DNA of 64,000 nucleotides from Pluralibacter sp. UBA7423 (GTDB lineage: Bacteria; Pseudomonadota; Gammaproteobacteria; Enterobacterales; Enterobacteriaceae): positions 263,328 to 327,327 of the forward strand of contig DKMD01000010.1 of the NCBI GenBank assembly GCA_002470465.1, in the 5' to 3' direction. The notes below the pieces were generated by a model. The model saw only the letters and a list, made by a program, of their open reading frames with translations, made no database searches and was not told the origin of the DNA. Positions 28,158-37,127 of this stretch are shown piece by piece (the first letter of the stretch is position 1; every line of letters begins with the position of its first letter). A program made the translations under genes and the position numbers.

Positions 28158-28786
28158 GAGATCGTGACCTGTTGTGCAAACTGTTTACCGAGATCCATAT
28201 CCTCGGGCGGGGCATCGGCCTTATCGAGAGAGAGCGCATAGGCGGTCAAATCCTCGTTTGGCTTTGGCGTATGCACATTGAGCTTACAGCCTTTTGGCGC
28301 ATCCGCCGGGAGCGAAACGTAAGCATCTTTGTCGTAATGCATGTCGACAAAATAGGTCGGGTCGAAAGTGGAAAACTGGTAGGTCTGTCCGGCAAGCGGC
28401 TGAGGCTCGGCCAGCGGCAGCGTAAAGGTCAGCACCGCTTTGTGCCCTTCGCGGGCAAGGCCGTACGCCGTCGGGAGGTTCTCAAACTTCACCTTTTGCT
28501 TGCCGTGCCAAAACTCGGTGAAGTAATGCTGCCCCAGCACGTTGGCCATCACTTCCGCCGCCAGTTTTTTCCAGACCTCGCTGCCCGGCTTTGCGTTACC
28601 TGCGTCGTACAGCAGATCGGCGGAGGTGATTTCGTCCATCGTCCAGCGCATGTTAATGGCGGTGAGCTTCCCCTCTTTCGTGACCAGCTGGCTTTGCATG
28701 CTGATAAAACTGTGCGGATGTGCCGCCACTTGCCACGATAAAAGCGCGCCAACGGCCAGAATCATGCTCTGTTTCACTCTTGTCAT
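28148..28786 (-). CDS. DUF1007 family periplasmic protein, partner of the NicO exporter
   Basis: Secreted protein: signal peptide MTRVKQSMILAVGALLSWQVAAHPH, probably cut after AxA, leaving an HPHSF N-terminus characteristic of DUF1007. Further His-rich patches (HYFTEFWHGKQK, FVDMHYDKDAY) suggest metal binding. Function unknown; DUF1007 genes commonly sit next to NicO-type transporters, so I infer a periplasmic metal-handling role. 212 aa with the ATG at 28786, which has GGAG 9 bp upstream; an earlier in-frame ATG at 28858 would precede the signal peptide. Confidence 0.8.
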   Translation of the reverse strand: MTRVKQSMILAVGALLSWQVAAHPHSFISMQSQLVTKEGKLTAINMRWTMDEITSADLLYDAGNAKPGSEVWKKLAAEVMANVLGQHYFTEFWHGKQKVKFENLPTAYGLAREGHKAVLTFTLPLAEPQPLAGQTYQFSTFDPTYFVDMHYDKDAYVSLPADAPKGCKLNVHTPKPNEDLTAYALSLDKADAPPEDMDLGKQFAQQVTISCP

Positions 28787-28909
28787 CGCAAACTCCGTGA
28801 AAAATTCTGTGACCGACTCCCGCAATCCTTGCGCAAAGGCGCGCCGTCTGGCTTTCATGCCCCGATCCTTTAGCTATTCTTATCAAAAAAACTTACTGGA
28901 ACCTGACAG

Positions 28910-30193
28910 ATGATGACCGTTCAAGAACCGCCATCTGTGCTTTCCAGTCCACAGCGCCGCTGCCAGATCCTGCTGATGCTGTATCTGCCAGGGCAGACCG
29001 TGACGCCAGAGGCCATAAGCCGGGTGAATAACGTGGATGATGAGGCGGCCCGCCAGGACGTCGCCGACATCCATCACGTCATCCAGCGCTATCACCGACT
29101 GAACATCGTGACGCTTGCAGACGGCAGCTATCGGATTGAGGGCACCACACTTGACCAGCGCTTATGCCTGATCCACTGGCTGCGCCGGGCGCTGCGGCTT
29201 TGCCCCGGTTTTATCCGCGAGCAGTTTACCCCATTGCTTAAAATGCAGCTTAAACAATCCGGCATCTCGCGCATTCTGTACGACGATACCAACCTGCGGG
29301 CGCTGGTCAACCGCTGCGGGCGAAGCCTGCAGCGCCCCCTCGACGCCCGCGATGCGGCCTTTTTAAGCCTCTACCTGCAATATTGCCTGCTGCAACAGCA
29401 TCCGCAGCGGCCACCGGAGTTTAACGATGGGCAGCGCAGATGGGCGCAGTCGAGCGCAGAGTATCAGGTGGCGGCAGAGATTGCCCGCCACTGGCAGCGC
29501 CGCACTCACCAGGACGCCCACCCGGATGAACACCTGTTCCTCACGCTGCTGTTTATGTTGCTGAAGGTGCCGGATCCGAAGCGCGATCACCACACGCAAG
29601 AGGTGCGGCTCTATCGCAGCATTAATCAGCTAATCGACCATTTCCAGCAGCTGGCTGACCATCGTTTTAACGACAGGCGCGGCCTGCGCGATCAGCTTTA
29701 TGTGCATCTCGCGCAGGCCATCAACCGCAGCCTGTACGGCATCGGCATTGATAATAGCCTGCCCGAAGAGGTACAACGCCTCTATCCGCGCCTGATGCGC
29801 ACCACTCAGCAGGCGCTGGTGCCGTTTGAGAACAGCTACGGGCTACGCATTTCTGACGAAGAGATGGGGCTGATTGCGGTAATTTTTGGCGCCTGGCTGA
29901 TGCAGGAAAGTGACTTACAGGAGAAACAGGTGGTCCTGCTCACCGGCGACAATCCGCAGCTGGAGCAGGAAATCGAGCAGCAGCTGCGGGAACTGACGCT
30001 GCTGCCGCTGAACATCAAATATCAGACGCTAAGCGCCTTCCAGAGCGACGGGGCACCGAAGGGCGTGGCGCTGGTGATCACACCTTATTCCATTGCCCTG
30101 CCGCTGTTTTCCCCGCCGCTGATTCACGCCGGAGAACCGCTCAGCGAGCGGCAGCGGCAGCACATTTGTCAGATGCTGGAAGCGCCCGGCTGA
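28910..30193 (+). CDS. csiE: Stationary-phase inducible protein CsiE (PRD-containing)
   Basis: CsiE is a sigma-S/cAMP-CRP-dependent protein of unknown function in E. coli. The protein has an N-terminal helix-turn-helix-like part (SPQRRCQILLMLYLPGQTVTPEAISRVNNVDDEAARQDV) and two PTS-regulation-domain-like segments, suggesting a PTS-linked antiterminator/regulator ancestry. 427 aa (E. coli 426). Its 3' end overlaps that of hcaT by 25 bp, tail to tail. Confidence 0.93.
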   Translation: MMTVQEPPSVLSSPQRRCQILLMLYLPGQTVTPEAISRVNNVDDEAARQDVADIHHVIQRYHRLNIVTLADGSYRIEGTTLDQRLCLIHWLRRALRLCPGFIREQFTPLLKMQLKQSGISRILYDDTNLRALVNRCGRSLQRPLDARDAAFLSLYLQYCLLQQHPQRPPEFNDGQRRWAQSSAEYQVAAEIARHWQRRTHQDAHPDEHLFLTLLFMLLKVPDPKRDHHTQEVRLYRSINQLIDHFQQLADHRFNDRRGLRDQLYVHLAQAINRSLYGIGIDNSLPEEVQRLYPRLMRTTQQALVPFENSYGLRISDEEMGLIAVIFGAWLMQESDLQEKQVVLLTGDNPQLEQEIEQQLRELTLLPLNIKYQTLSAFQSDGAPKGVALVITPYSIALPLFSPPLIHAGEPLSERQRQHICQMLEAPG

Positions 30194-31323
30194 GGGCTGA
30201 CCTTCGGACGCACGAACATCGCCGGAATAGCCAAAACCGCCATCACCCAGAACACGCCCTGGTGTAAATGCTGATACAGGAACCCGGCGAAGACGGTCAT
30301 GATGGCGATGCTGCCGCCCATCGCTACCGCGGAATAGACCGCCTGCAGCCGAATCACTTCGCTGCCCTGACGGGCTGAGATGTAGCGCATTGCCGCCAGA
30401 TGGCAGACGGTGAAGGTGCCGCAATGCAGAATTTGCGCGACGATAAGCCACGGCAGTTCGGTGGTCCAGCCCATGATGCCCCAGCGCAGCAGCCCGCAGA
30501 AGGCGGAAAGCAGCAACAGGTCACGCGCGCCAAAGCGGCGGAACACTTTCTTGCTCACCGCAAAGATCACCACTTCCGCCACCACGCCCAGCGACCACAG
30601 ATACCCCACCGCCGAAGCCGAGTAGCCCGCCTCCTGCCAGTAAATGGCGCTGAAGCCGTAGTATGCCGCATGCGCGCCCTGTAGCAGGCAAACGCAGGCC
30701 AGGAACCGCCAGCTCTGCATCACAAGCTGCTTCCAGGCGGGCCAGCCCGCGTGCTCATGTTGACGCGCTTCGCCCTGCGGCATCACCGACGGCTTGATCA
30801 TCATGCCGATCAGCATGGAAGCAATACCGATGCTGAGCAGCGCCAGAATGGCGTGATAGTCAAACAGGCTGACCAGCTTGCCCGTGAGCGCCGAACCGAT
30901 CACGAAGGCAATCGATCCCCACAGACGGACCCGCCCGTAATCCATGGTGATCTGCTTCTGCCAGGTGTTTGCCAGCGCATCCGTGAGCGGCACCAGCGGT
31001 GAGAAGAACAGGTTGAATCCCACCATCATCGCCATCAGCCACGCAACGTTTGTTCCCGCCCAGAAGGCGAGAATAAACAGCAGGGTGAGCAAGGCGAGAA
31101 TGCGCAAGGCGCTGATTAAGCGCGACGGATCGCTGACGCGCGGGGCAATCAGCAGGCTACCGAGGAAACGCGCCACCAGGCCCGCGCCGAGCAGCACGCC
31201 GATGGTTTCCGGCGTCAGGCCCGTGCCGGCCAGCCATACGCTCCAGAAAGGTAAGAAGATGCCGTAGCTAAAAAAGTAGGTGAAGTAACTGAGCGCCAGC
31301 CAGCGCGTGGAGTGCAAGACCAT
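30169..31323 (-). CDS. hcaT: MFS transporter HcaT (3-phenylpropionate permease)
   Basis: Twelve-helix major facilitator; MVLHSTRWLALSYFTYFFSYGIFLPFWSVWLAGTGLTPETIG is nearly identical to E. coli HcaT. 384 aa (E. coli 379). Named for phenylpropionate uptake in E. coli, where the catabolic hcaREFCBD genes lie beside it. None of these genes is here, so the substrate in this organism is open. The 3' end overlaps csiE. Confidence 0.92.
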   Translation of the reverse strand: MVLHSTRWLALSYFTYFFSYGIFLPFWSVWLAGTGLTPETIGVLLGAGLVARFLGSLLIAPRVSDPSRLISALRILALLTLLFILAFWAGTNVAWLMAMMVGFNLFFSPLVPLTDALANTWQKQITMDYGRVRLWGSIAFVIGSALTGKLVSLFDYHAILALLSIGIASMLIGMMIKPSVMPQGEARQHEHAGWPAWKQLVMQSWRFLACVCLLQGAHAAYYGFSAIYWQEAGYSASAVGYLWSLGVVAEVVIFAVSKKVFRRFGARDLLLLSAFCGLLRWGIMGWTTELPWLIVAQILHCGTFTVCHLAAMRYISARQGSEVIRLQAVYSAVAMGGSIAIMTVFAGFLYQHLHQGVFWVMAVLAIPAMFVRPKVSPQPGASSI

Positions 31324-31393
31324 GATTCCCTCCCAAATGGTGGCGACAGTCTGGCGACAAACGGCGCGGCTGGCAAGTCACTTTAACAACCCG

Positions 31394-32248
31394 CTAACAT
31401 TTAATGGGTGGATTTACGAGGATGCTCGTAGAAAATCGCCAACTTTCTTCTTTGTTCAGCATCACCAGCCCCGGCTGGCCGGGTAAATTATGGGCATTAA
31501 CCGGGTGCGACTGCGGCTCAAGGCAGATAAACGGCTCGCCCGGCATGCGAAACAGCATCAGCCAGTTTGTCCTGGCCAACAACGTCACCGTCATCTCCGG
31601 ATGCTCAACGATGGCCCTGCCGTTCCAGCCGGAGTAGCCAACGTTGAGCCATTCGTTTGTACCATAAGACGCCGTACCAAAATCCGCTTCCGCCGGCAGG
31701 CTATCTGTCCAGGCCTCTGGCAGATGCGATTCCCCTTCCGGCCAGAATCCGCTGGCGCAAAACTGCACCCGGCTTTGCGGCGTGAGGTGAAAAAACGGAT
31801 GTACGCCACCGCCGTAAAGCATCGGCTCATCACCTTTATGTTCTACCGCGAGCGAGACGTGAAGCGCGTTTTCACTGAGCTGGTACACCACTTCCGCCAG
31901 ATAATCGAAGCCGCAGGCATGGCGCTTTCGCAGCCGGAGTACGCACCGTTCACGACCGTGTTCTGCCACATCCCATAACGCCAGCCAGCCGTCGCCATGC
32001 AGAAAAAACTGCGCATCCACCGGGCTTTGCGGCAGCCCGATTTCGCGCCCGCGCAGCATAAAACGGTTGCGCTCCACCCGGTTCGCCAGCGGCAGCATGG
32101 GGAACAGGCCGCAGTCACCGGGCGCATTGCCCTCACCTGCCCGTAGGACGGGATGTAAATGAACTAATGAGTCGAGGCTCAAAACCTCAGCCCCCTGCGG
32201 TGAGACGCGCATCCGCAGATGCGCGTTTTCCAGCACCAGCGTTTCCAC
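31394..32248 (-). CDS. Aldose 1-epimerase family protein (YphB-like)
   Basis: Galactose-mutarotase fold: GLFPMLPLANRVERNRFMLRGRE, the His of FFLHGDGWL, and GGGVHPFF correspond to the sugar-binding and catalytic segments of aldose 1-epimerases; CLEPQSHPVNA resembles the C-terminal glutamate region. 284 aa, near the length of E. coli YphB (290), which occupies an equivalent place. Starts with GTG 1 bp after the TGA stop of the MFS gene, indicating translational coupling. The substrate is unknown. Confidence 0.85.
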   Translation of the reverse strand: METLVLENAHLRMRVSPQGAEVLSLDSLVHLHPVLRAGEGNAPGDCGLFPMLPLANRVERNRFMLRGREIGLPQSPVDAQFFLHGDGWLALWDVAEHGRERCVLRLRKRHACGFDYLAEVVYQLSENALHVSLAVEHKGDEPMLYGGGVHPFFHLTPQSRVQFCASGFWPEGESHLPEAWTDSLPAEADFGTASYGTNEWLNVGYSGWNGRAIVEHPEMTVTLLARTNWLMLFRMPGEPFICLEPQSHPVNAHNLPGQPGLVMLNKEESWRFSTSILVNPPIKC

Positions 32249-32249
32249 G

Positions 32250-33677
32250 TCAGTGCGCCTCTTTCACGGCTGATGCATGTTTCTGGTGCCGTGCCGCCAG
32301 CTGTTCCTCGAGCGCTTCCAGAGTGACGCCTTTGGTTTCCGGCACGACTCGCTGAATGTAAATCCAGCCCATTGCGCAAATGACGCCGTACAGCAAGAAG
32401 CTGCCCGCTGCGCCCAGCCCGGCGTTCAGCAGTGGGAAGGTATAGGTCAGCAGGAAGCAGGCGATCCACAGCGCCAGTGTGCCAACGGACATAGCCAGCC
32501 CGCGTACGCGGTTGGGGAAGATTTCAGAGAGTAGCACCCAGGTCACCGGCGCGAGCGTCAGAGCATAAATGGCGATCGCCGCCAGCACCAGCAGCAACAC
32601 CGGCCAGCCCATAATGCCCAGCGCATAAGCTCCGGCAATCAGCACGTAGATAAGCGTCAGGCCGCTTGCCCCCAGCAGCATCAGCTTGCGGCGGCCAATT
32701 TTGTCCACCAGCGGCAGCGCGGCAAGGGTAAAGACAAGGTTGATTATGCCGGTGGCCACAATCGACTTCAGCGTGCCGTTGATGTCAAACCCGGCAGAAG
32801 CAAAAATCTCCTGCGCATAGTTGAAAATAACGTTAATCCCGCACCACTGCTGGAAGATCGCGAGAATCATCCCCATGATGACCACCGGGCGAACCTGCGG
32901 CTGAAGCAGCGTTGAGAACGACACCTGCTGCGCATCTTTCACCAGCGTTTGAGCAATCTCTTTCAGGGTTCGGGTGGCATAATCAGAAGAACCGATTCGC
33001 TCCAGCGTTTGTCGCGCACGCGCTTCTTTTCCGGCCTTCATCAGCCAGCGAGGGGATTCCGGCACCACAAACAGCAGCACCAGGAAAGCAACCGCAGGCA
33101 CCAGCCCTGCGCCAAACATCCAGCGCCAGCCCGTCTGTCCGTTCCAGCTGTGCAGAATGGCCTCCTGCGTCGCCCCTGCCGCAACCGGCTCGGCAATCAT
33201 CAGATTCACCAGTTGCGCCGCGAGCACGCCCACCACAATGGTGAGCTGGTTGATGGCGACAAAGCGACCGCGCTTTTCTGCCGGGCTGACTTCCGCGATA
33301 TACAGCGGGCTCAGCGCCGAGGCGAGGCCAATCCCGATGCCGCCGATGATGCGATAGATGACGAATACCTCAAAGTTGCTCGCCATTGCGGCACCCCACG
33401 CCGAGATGCTGAACAACAGAGCCGAGAGAATCAGTGGCCGCTTGCGACCAAATTTATCCGCACACCAGCCGGAGATCAGCGCCCCAAAGATGCAGCCCAC
33501 CAGCGCGGAGCTCATCGCCCAGCCCGACTCTGCCGGGTCGGTGATGTGGAAATATGCCTCATAAAAGGGCTTCGCCCCGCCAATCACCACCCAGTCATAG
33601 CCAAACAACAGTCCGCCGCAGGCGGCGACCAGACAGATAGTCCAGACGTAGCCCATTTTTAACGCTGAATTTTGCAT
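32250..33677 (-). CDS. Sugar-porter family MFS transporter
   Basis: Twelve-helix proton-sugar symporter of the XylE/GalP/AraE class. Signatures: GGLLFGYDWVVIGG at helix 1, DKFGRKRPL after helix 2, RIIGGIGIGLASALSPLYIAEVSPAEKRG (sugar transport signature), PESPRWL mid-loop, DKIGRRKLML and VPETKGVTLE at the C-terminal end. 475 aa, full length, start at 33677 with GAGGAAA in front. It lies between yphG and the epimerase on one strand. In E. coli the same locus has ABC transporter genes (yphD-F) and yphC. Confidence 0.93.
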   Translation of the reverse strand: MQNSALKMGYVWTICLVAACGGLLFGYDWVVIGGAKPFYEAYFHITDPAESGWAMSSALVGCIFGALISGWCADKFGRKRPLILSALLFSISAWGAAMASNFEVFVIYRIIGGIGIGLASALSPLYIAEVSPAEKRGRFVAINQLTIVVGVLAAQLVNLMIAEPVAAGATQEAILHSWNGQTGWRWMFGAGLVPAVAFLVLLFVVPESPRWLMKAGKEARARQTLERIGSSDYATRTLKEIAQTLVKDAQQVSFSTLLQPQVRPVVIMGMILAIFQQWCGINVIFNYAQEIFASAGFDINGTLKSIVATGIINLVFTLAALPLVDKIGRRKLMLLGASGLTLIYVLIAGAYALGIMGWPVLLLVLAAIAIYALTLAPVTWVLLSEIFPNRVRGLAMSVGTLALWIACFLLTYTFPLLNAGLGAAGSFLLYGVICAMGWIYIQRVVPETKGVTLEALEEQLAARHQKHASAVKEAH

Positions 33678-33714
33678 GTTGATTTCCTCACACGGGAAAA
33701 CAGGGTCAGAGATG

Positions 33715-33737
33715 CCCGGCGGTCGGTTCCCGCCGGG
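33715..33737 (-). other. Perfect 8-bp hairpin between yphG and the MFS gene
   Basis: CCCGGCGG pairs with CCGCCGGG around a 7-base loop, 9 bp past the yphG start-distal end region. No U-run follows on either strand. It may protect the upstream MFS-epimerase message or attenuate read-through into yphG, which lies downstream... orientation: yphG is transcribed towards it. Confidence 0.5.
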
Positions 33738-33745
33738 TCAGTGTT

Positions 33746-36700
33746 TTACTTCAGAACACCCGCCACCAGCACATGACGCAGCAGATGCGCCTTGTCATGT
33801 GCCGGGTTAACGGCGAGCAGCGCGTCCAGCACCTTGCTGCCGGCCGGGATGTCGCCCGAGCCGAAGCAGCCGAGAGCCTCAATAAACAGGCAGTGCTGCT
33901 GGTGACGCTGCTGCGGGTTACCGTCCAGCGCCAGCAGATCGGGCAGGGAAACGGCGAAGAAGTCCATCTCCGGTACGGCATCGCGCTGCGCTGCGACCCA
34001 TTCATGGAAGCGGCGGAAATGCGCCGCTGCCCGCGCATCATCGCCGAGAGCACGCATCGCCATCCCTTGCCAGAAGAGATAATCCACCGGCTGGTCGTTG
34101 TAGTAGCGCCCGGCATCAAGATCGGAATCACCAAGCGTGGCCTGAATGAAGCAATGCTGCGCCCTGGTCTTGTCACCCTGCTTCAGCGCGCAAACGCCAA
34201 GCAGATACCAGATGTCGTTATCGGTTTGCCCCGGTAAACGCCCTTCGCCGAGGTTAGGCGGGTAGCAAAGTGCCTGCTGCAACAGCGCCGCCGCTTGCTC
34301 GTTTTGATTGCCTTCAAGCGCCACCAGCGCCCGGTGCATCTGGTTGAGCAGATACTGTCCGGTGACTTTGCCTTCGCCGCCTTCCCACGGATGGAAAACC
34401 CTGTCGTGCAGAATATTCGCCGCCTGCTGCCATTTTCCGCTGCTGTTCCACAGGCTCAGCAGCTCTGCCGTCAGGTCATCGCGCCGGGCGACGACGATCT
34501 GGCGTGGCTCCAGCTCAGCAAGACGATCGTCAACGGAGGCCGCATTCATCTTCGCCAGGCAATCGAGCTCAAACAGGAAGCGGGCGTTTTCCGGCTCCAG
34601 CGCCACGGCCTGCGCCAGGCAGCGTTTTGCCGCCGCGGCATCGTGCTGTTTATTCCAGTGGTAAATGCCGAGCAGGCGGTGCGTGGGTGCGAAGTCAGGC
34701 TCCTGACGTAACGTCTGCTGCCAGCAGGCAATCGCCTGCTCGTAGCGGCGCTTGCTGTACCAGAAGCAGCCGAGCAGATAGCTGGCAAAGGCGTCATCCT
34801 GAAGCTGTTGCAGCATCTGCACTTCATCGAGGGTATTGGGGAAGCGCACCCGACGGGCAAAGCAGTCGCGGGCGAGCTTCAGGCAGCGTTCACGATCGCC
34901 GCCCAGCGCCGCACGCCAGAGCATCGGGATCGTCTCCTGGCTGTCGATCAGCACCAGCAGCTCCGCGGCCTGCGTTTTTTGCCCCAGCGACAGCAGCCAA
35001 CCCGCCAGATAGCTGGCGTTAATTCCACGCAGCCCGGTCACCTGGCACAAAGTTTGCGCATCCATGTCTTCACGGCGAACGGCCCAACGGGCGTAGTACA
35101 GCGGGTAACTTAGCGGGTATGACTTAAGCTGGTCGTCAATCCACGCCAGCGCCTCTTCGCTTCGGTCAAGCTTCGCCAGCGCCAGCGCCTTCATCCCCAT
35201 TGCCAGGTTGTTGCTGCCGTTAAACCGCAGGCTTTGTTCCACTTTTGCCAGCGCGTCGGCGTAGTCACCTTTTTTCATTGCCAGACGGGAGAGCGCCCAG
35301 AAGGCGGCATCACGACAGTTGCCGCTCCAGCTGGCTTTGTAATACGCATCCCAGGCACCGCTGTCATCGCCCTGGCGCTCCAGCGCCGTGGCAAGCAGCA
35401 TGCTGGCTTCACCATCGCGAGGATTTTTATTGAGCTTGTGCGCACGAGCCAGCGCGGCTTCTGCGCACCGTTGCGCGCCCTGCCAGTCGGCAGCGTTGAG
35501 CAGCAAATTCCCGAGCGCGACGTTGTTGCGGGTATCCTGCGGATCCAGTTCGAGCGCGCGGCGGTAGTAATCTTCGGCCTGACGGCTGGCGTGGTTGTAC
35601 TGTTCGAGATGCTGGCCGATGTAGTAGAGCTCATCGGCGTTGTTCAGCTCCTCCGGCTGCAACGGCGCGGTGGCAGCATCCGGCAGAGGCGTTTCCCCGG
35701 CAATGTGTTCGTCGTAACTCAGAAGCTGAACACCGTCGGCCGTGGTGACCGTCAGCATCAGACGCTGCGAGCCCATATCCGGCAAAGTCTGCTGCCAGCT
35801 TCGTCCTGGCTCGAGTGAGATGATCTTTTCCCACAATGGCGCACCTTCCGCGCTCAGCACCACGCTGACGTCCTTCAGCGGTGCAACCGCATATACGCCA
35901 GGATTCAGCTCTCCGTCGGCTCGCTCCAGCTTGATGGCAAGCGTTGCGCTGGCGTTATGAACACGACCTAACCCGCTGTAAGGCAGGAAGTTTTGTACAA
36001 AGACTTTTTCTTCATACGGCGCAAGCCAGGTGAAATCCGGCTGGTTGTCAGTAAACACGCCGGTCATCAGTTCGATGTACGGGCCGTTGTCGTCCGTCAG
36101 GTTGCGGTCCCAGGCCTGGCCAAAATCGCCGTAGCCCCAGCTCCACTGCTTTTTCCCCGGCGACACGTGATGATCGGCAACGTGCAGCAGCCCGCCCTGT
36201 TCGCCGTGGTGGTATGCCCCGACGAAGTCATAATCTGACTTTTCAGCCATGTAGGAGGTTGGCACCGGCACATTTTTATAGCGCGCAATGTCCACGCCCG
36301 CCGAGTAATCCACTTTGTAATAGGTGCCGGTCGCAATCGGGAAAGCAGACACGGCGCGCTTGCCGTGGTCAAACACCGCCGTCACGTCCGGTGGGAAAAT
36401 GCTCTGATGATCGTCACCGCCCTTCACCGCCGGGTTGGCCCACCACAGGAAGTGGCGCGGCGTGGCGTTGCCGTTAAACACTTTACCCGTGATTTCGATC
36501 AGCGCGCGGTCCGGACGGAGCGTAAATCCAGCCATCACCTGCAGCCCGCGCATCGGTTCGACTTCACCGAGCCACACGGTTTGCTCACCGTTTTCGCCAA
36601 GCCGAATCGTCACGTCTACCGGCATAAAGGTGGTCGGACGGTGATGCTGTGGCCAGTTAAATTCAATACCGCCGGAGATCCACGGCCCCAGCAGCCCAAC

Positions 36701-37012
36701 CAGCGCCGGTTTCACCACTTCGTTGTAGTAGACGAAATCACGCTGGTTCACTTTGTCATACGCGCGATGAATACGCCCACCAAGCTCGGGCAGCAGCAGG
36801 ATGCGGATAAAGTCATTTTCCATCCATACGGCCTGGTACTCGCGCATCTCCTTCACGCCGGTCAGCGTGTCGATTACGCCATACGGATAAACCGCTCCGG
36901 AGGAACCCTGATAGACGCGGTTTTCGAGAAACATCGGATTAGGATCTTCCGCCCCGGTGGTCCAGGTCGGCAATGTGAGGGTGTCCTGCCAGACTTTCAC
37001 GGCACTGTACAT
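33746..37012 (-). CDS. yphG: YphG: DUF5107 domain plus TPR repeats
   Basis: Very large cytosolic protein of unknown function. The N-terminal third is a DUF5107 galactose-mutarotase-like domain (LPELGGRIHRAYDKVNQRDFVYYN, GGIEFNWPQHHRPTTF, FLWWANPAVKGGDDHQ). From about residue 480 onward there are many TPR-like repeats (YYRRALELDPQDTRNNVALGNLLL). 1088 aa with the ATG at 37012, which has GGAG 8 bp upstream; an in-frame ATG 42 bp earlier has no such site. E. coli YphG is about 1124 aa. Probably a glycoside-processing or sugar-binding protein; no signal peptide is visible. Confidence 0.9.
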   Translation of the reverse strand: MYSAVKVWQDTLTLPTWTTGAEDPNPMFLENRVYQGSSGAVYPYGVIDTLTGVKEMREYQAVWMENDFIRILLLPELGGRIHRAYDKVNQRDFVYYNEVVKPALVGLLGPWISGGIEFNWPQHHRPTTFMPVDVTIRLGENGEQTVWLGEVEPMRGLQVMAGFTLRPDRALIEITGKVFNGNATPRHFLWWANPAVKGGDDHQSIFPPDVTAVFDHGKRAVSAFPIATGTYYKVDYSAGVDIARYKNVPVPTSYMAEKSDYDFVGAYHHGEQGGLLHVADHHVSPGKKQWSWGYGDFGQAWDRNLTDDNGPYIELMTGVFTDNQPDFTWLAPYEEKVFVQNFLPYSGLGRVHNASATLAIKLERADGELNPGVYAVAPLKDVSVVLSAEGAPLWEKIISLEPGRSWQQTLPDMGSQRLMLTVTTADGVQLLSYDEHIAGETPLPDAATAPLQPEELNNADELYYIGQHLEQYNHASRQAEDYYRRALELDPQDTRNNVALGNLLLNAADWQGAQRCAEAALARAHKLNKNPRDGEASMLLATALERQGDDSGAWDAYYKASWSGNCRDAAFWALSRLAMKKGDYADALAKVEQSLRFNGSNNLAMGMKALALAKLDRSEEALAWIDDQLKSYPLSYPLYYARWAVRREDMDAQTLCQVTGLRGINASYLAGWLLSLGQKTQAAELLVLIDSQETIPMLWRAALGGDRERCLKLARDCFARRVRFPNTLDEVQMLQQLQDDAFASYLLGCFWYSKRRYEQAIACWQQTLRQEPDFAPTHRLLGIYHWNKQHDAAAAKRCLAQAVALEPENARFLFELDCLAKMNAASVDDRLAELEPRQIVVARRDDLTAELLSLWNSSGKWQQAANILHDRVFHPWEGGEGKVTGQYLLNQMHRALVALEGNQNEQAAALLQQALCYPPNLGEGRLPGQTDNDIWYLLGVCALKQGDKTRAQHCFIQATLGDSDLDAGRYYNDQPVDYLFWQGMAMRALGDDARAAAHFRRFHEWVAAQRDAVPEMDFFAVSLPDLLALDGNPQQRHQQHCLFIEALGCFGSGDIPAGSKVLDALLAVNPAHDKAHLLRHVLVAGVLK

Positions 37013-37059
37013 TCGGCTCTCCACTAAATGAATTGCAGTAAACGAGGGATGCACCGAAG

Positions 37060-37065
37060 TTTATA
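37060..37065 (-). promoter_or_regulatory. yphG: Candidate -10 of the yphG promoter
   Basis: TATAAA on the minus strand, 48 bp before the yphG start, with no convincing -35. It lies next to an inverted repeat that may be an operator. Confidence 0.35.
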
Positions 37066-37073
37066 GCGCCGCT

Positions 37074-37092
37074 TTGCGCTTAAAATGCGCAA
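37074..37092. promoter_or_regulatory. Inverted repeat in the yphG-yphH divergent region, candidate operator
   Basis: TTGCGC-7 bp-GCGCAA, centred between the divergent yphG and yphH starts. ROK repressors usually bind such palindromes, so this is a candidate YphH operator (inference). Confidence 0.45.
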
Positions 37093-37127
37093 TGCTCACG
37101 CAATACAGTTAAGGGAGTTAAGTAGAA

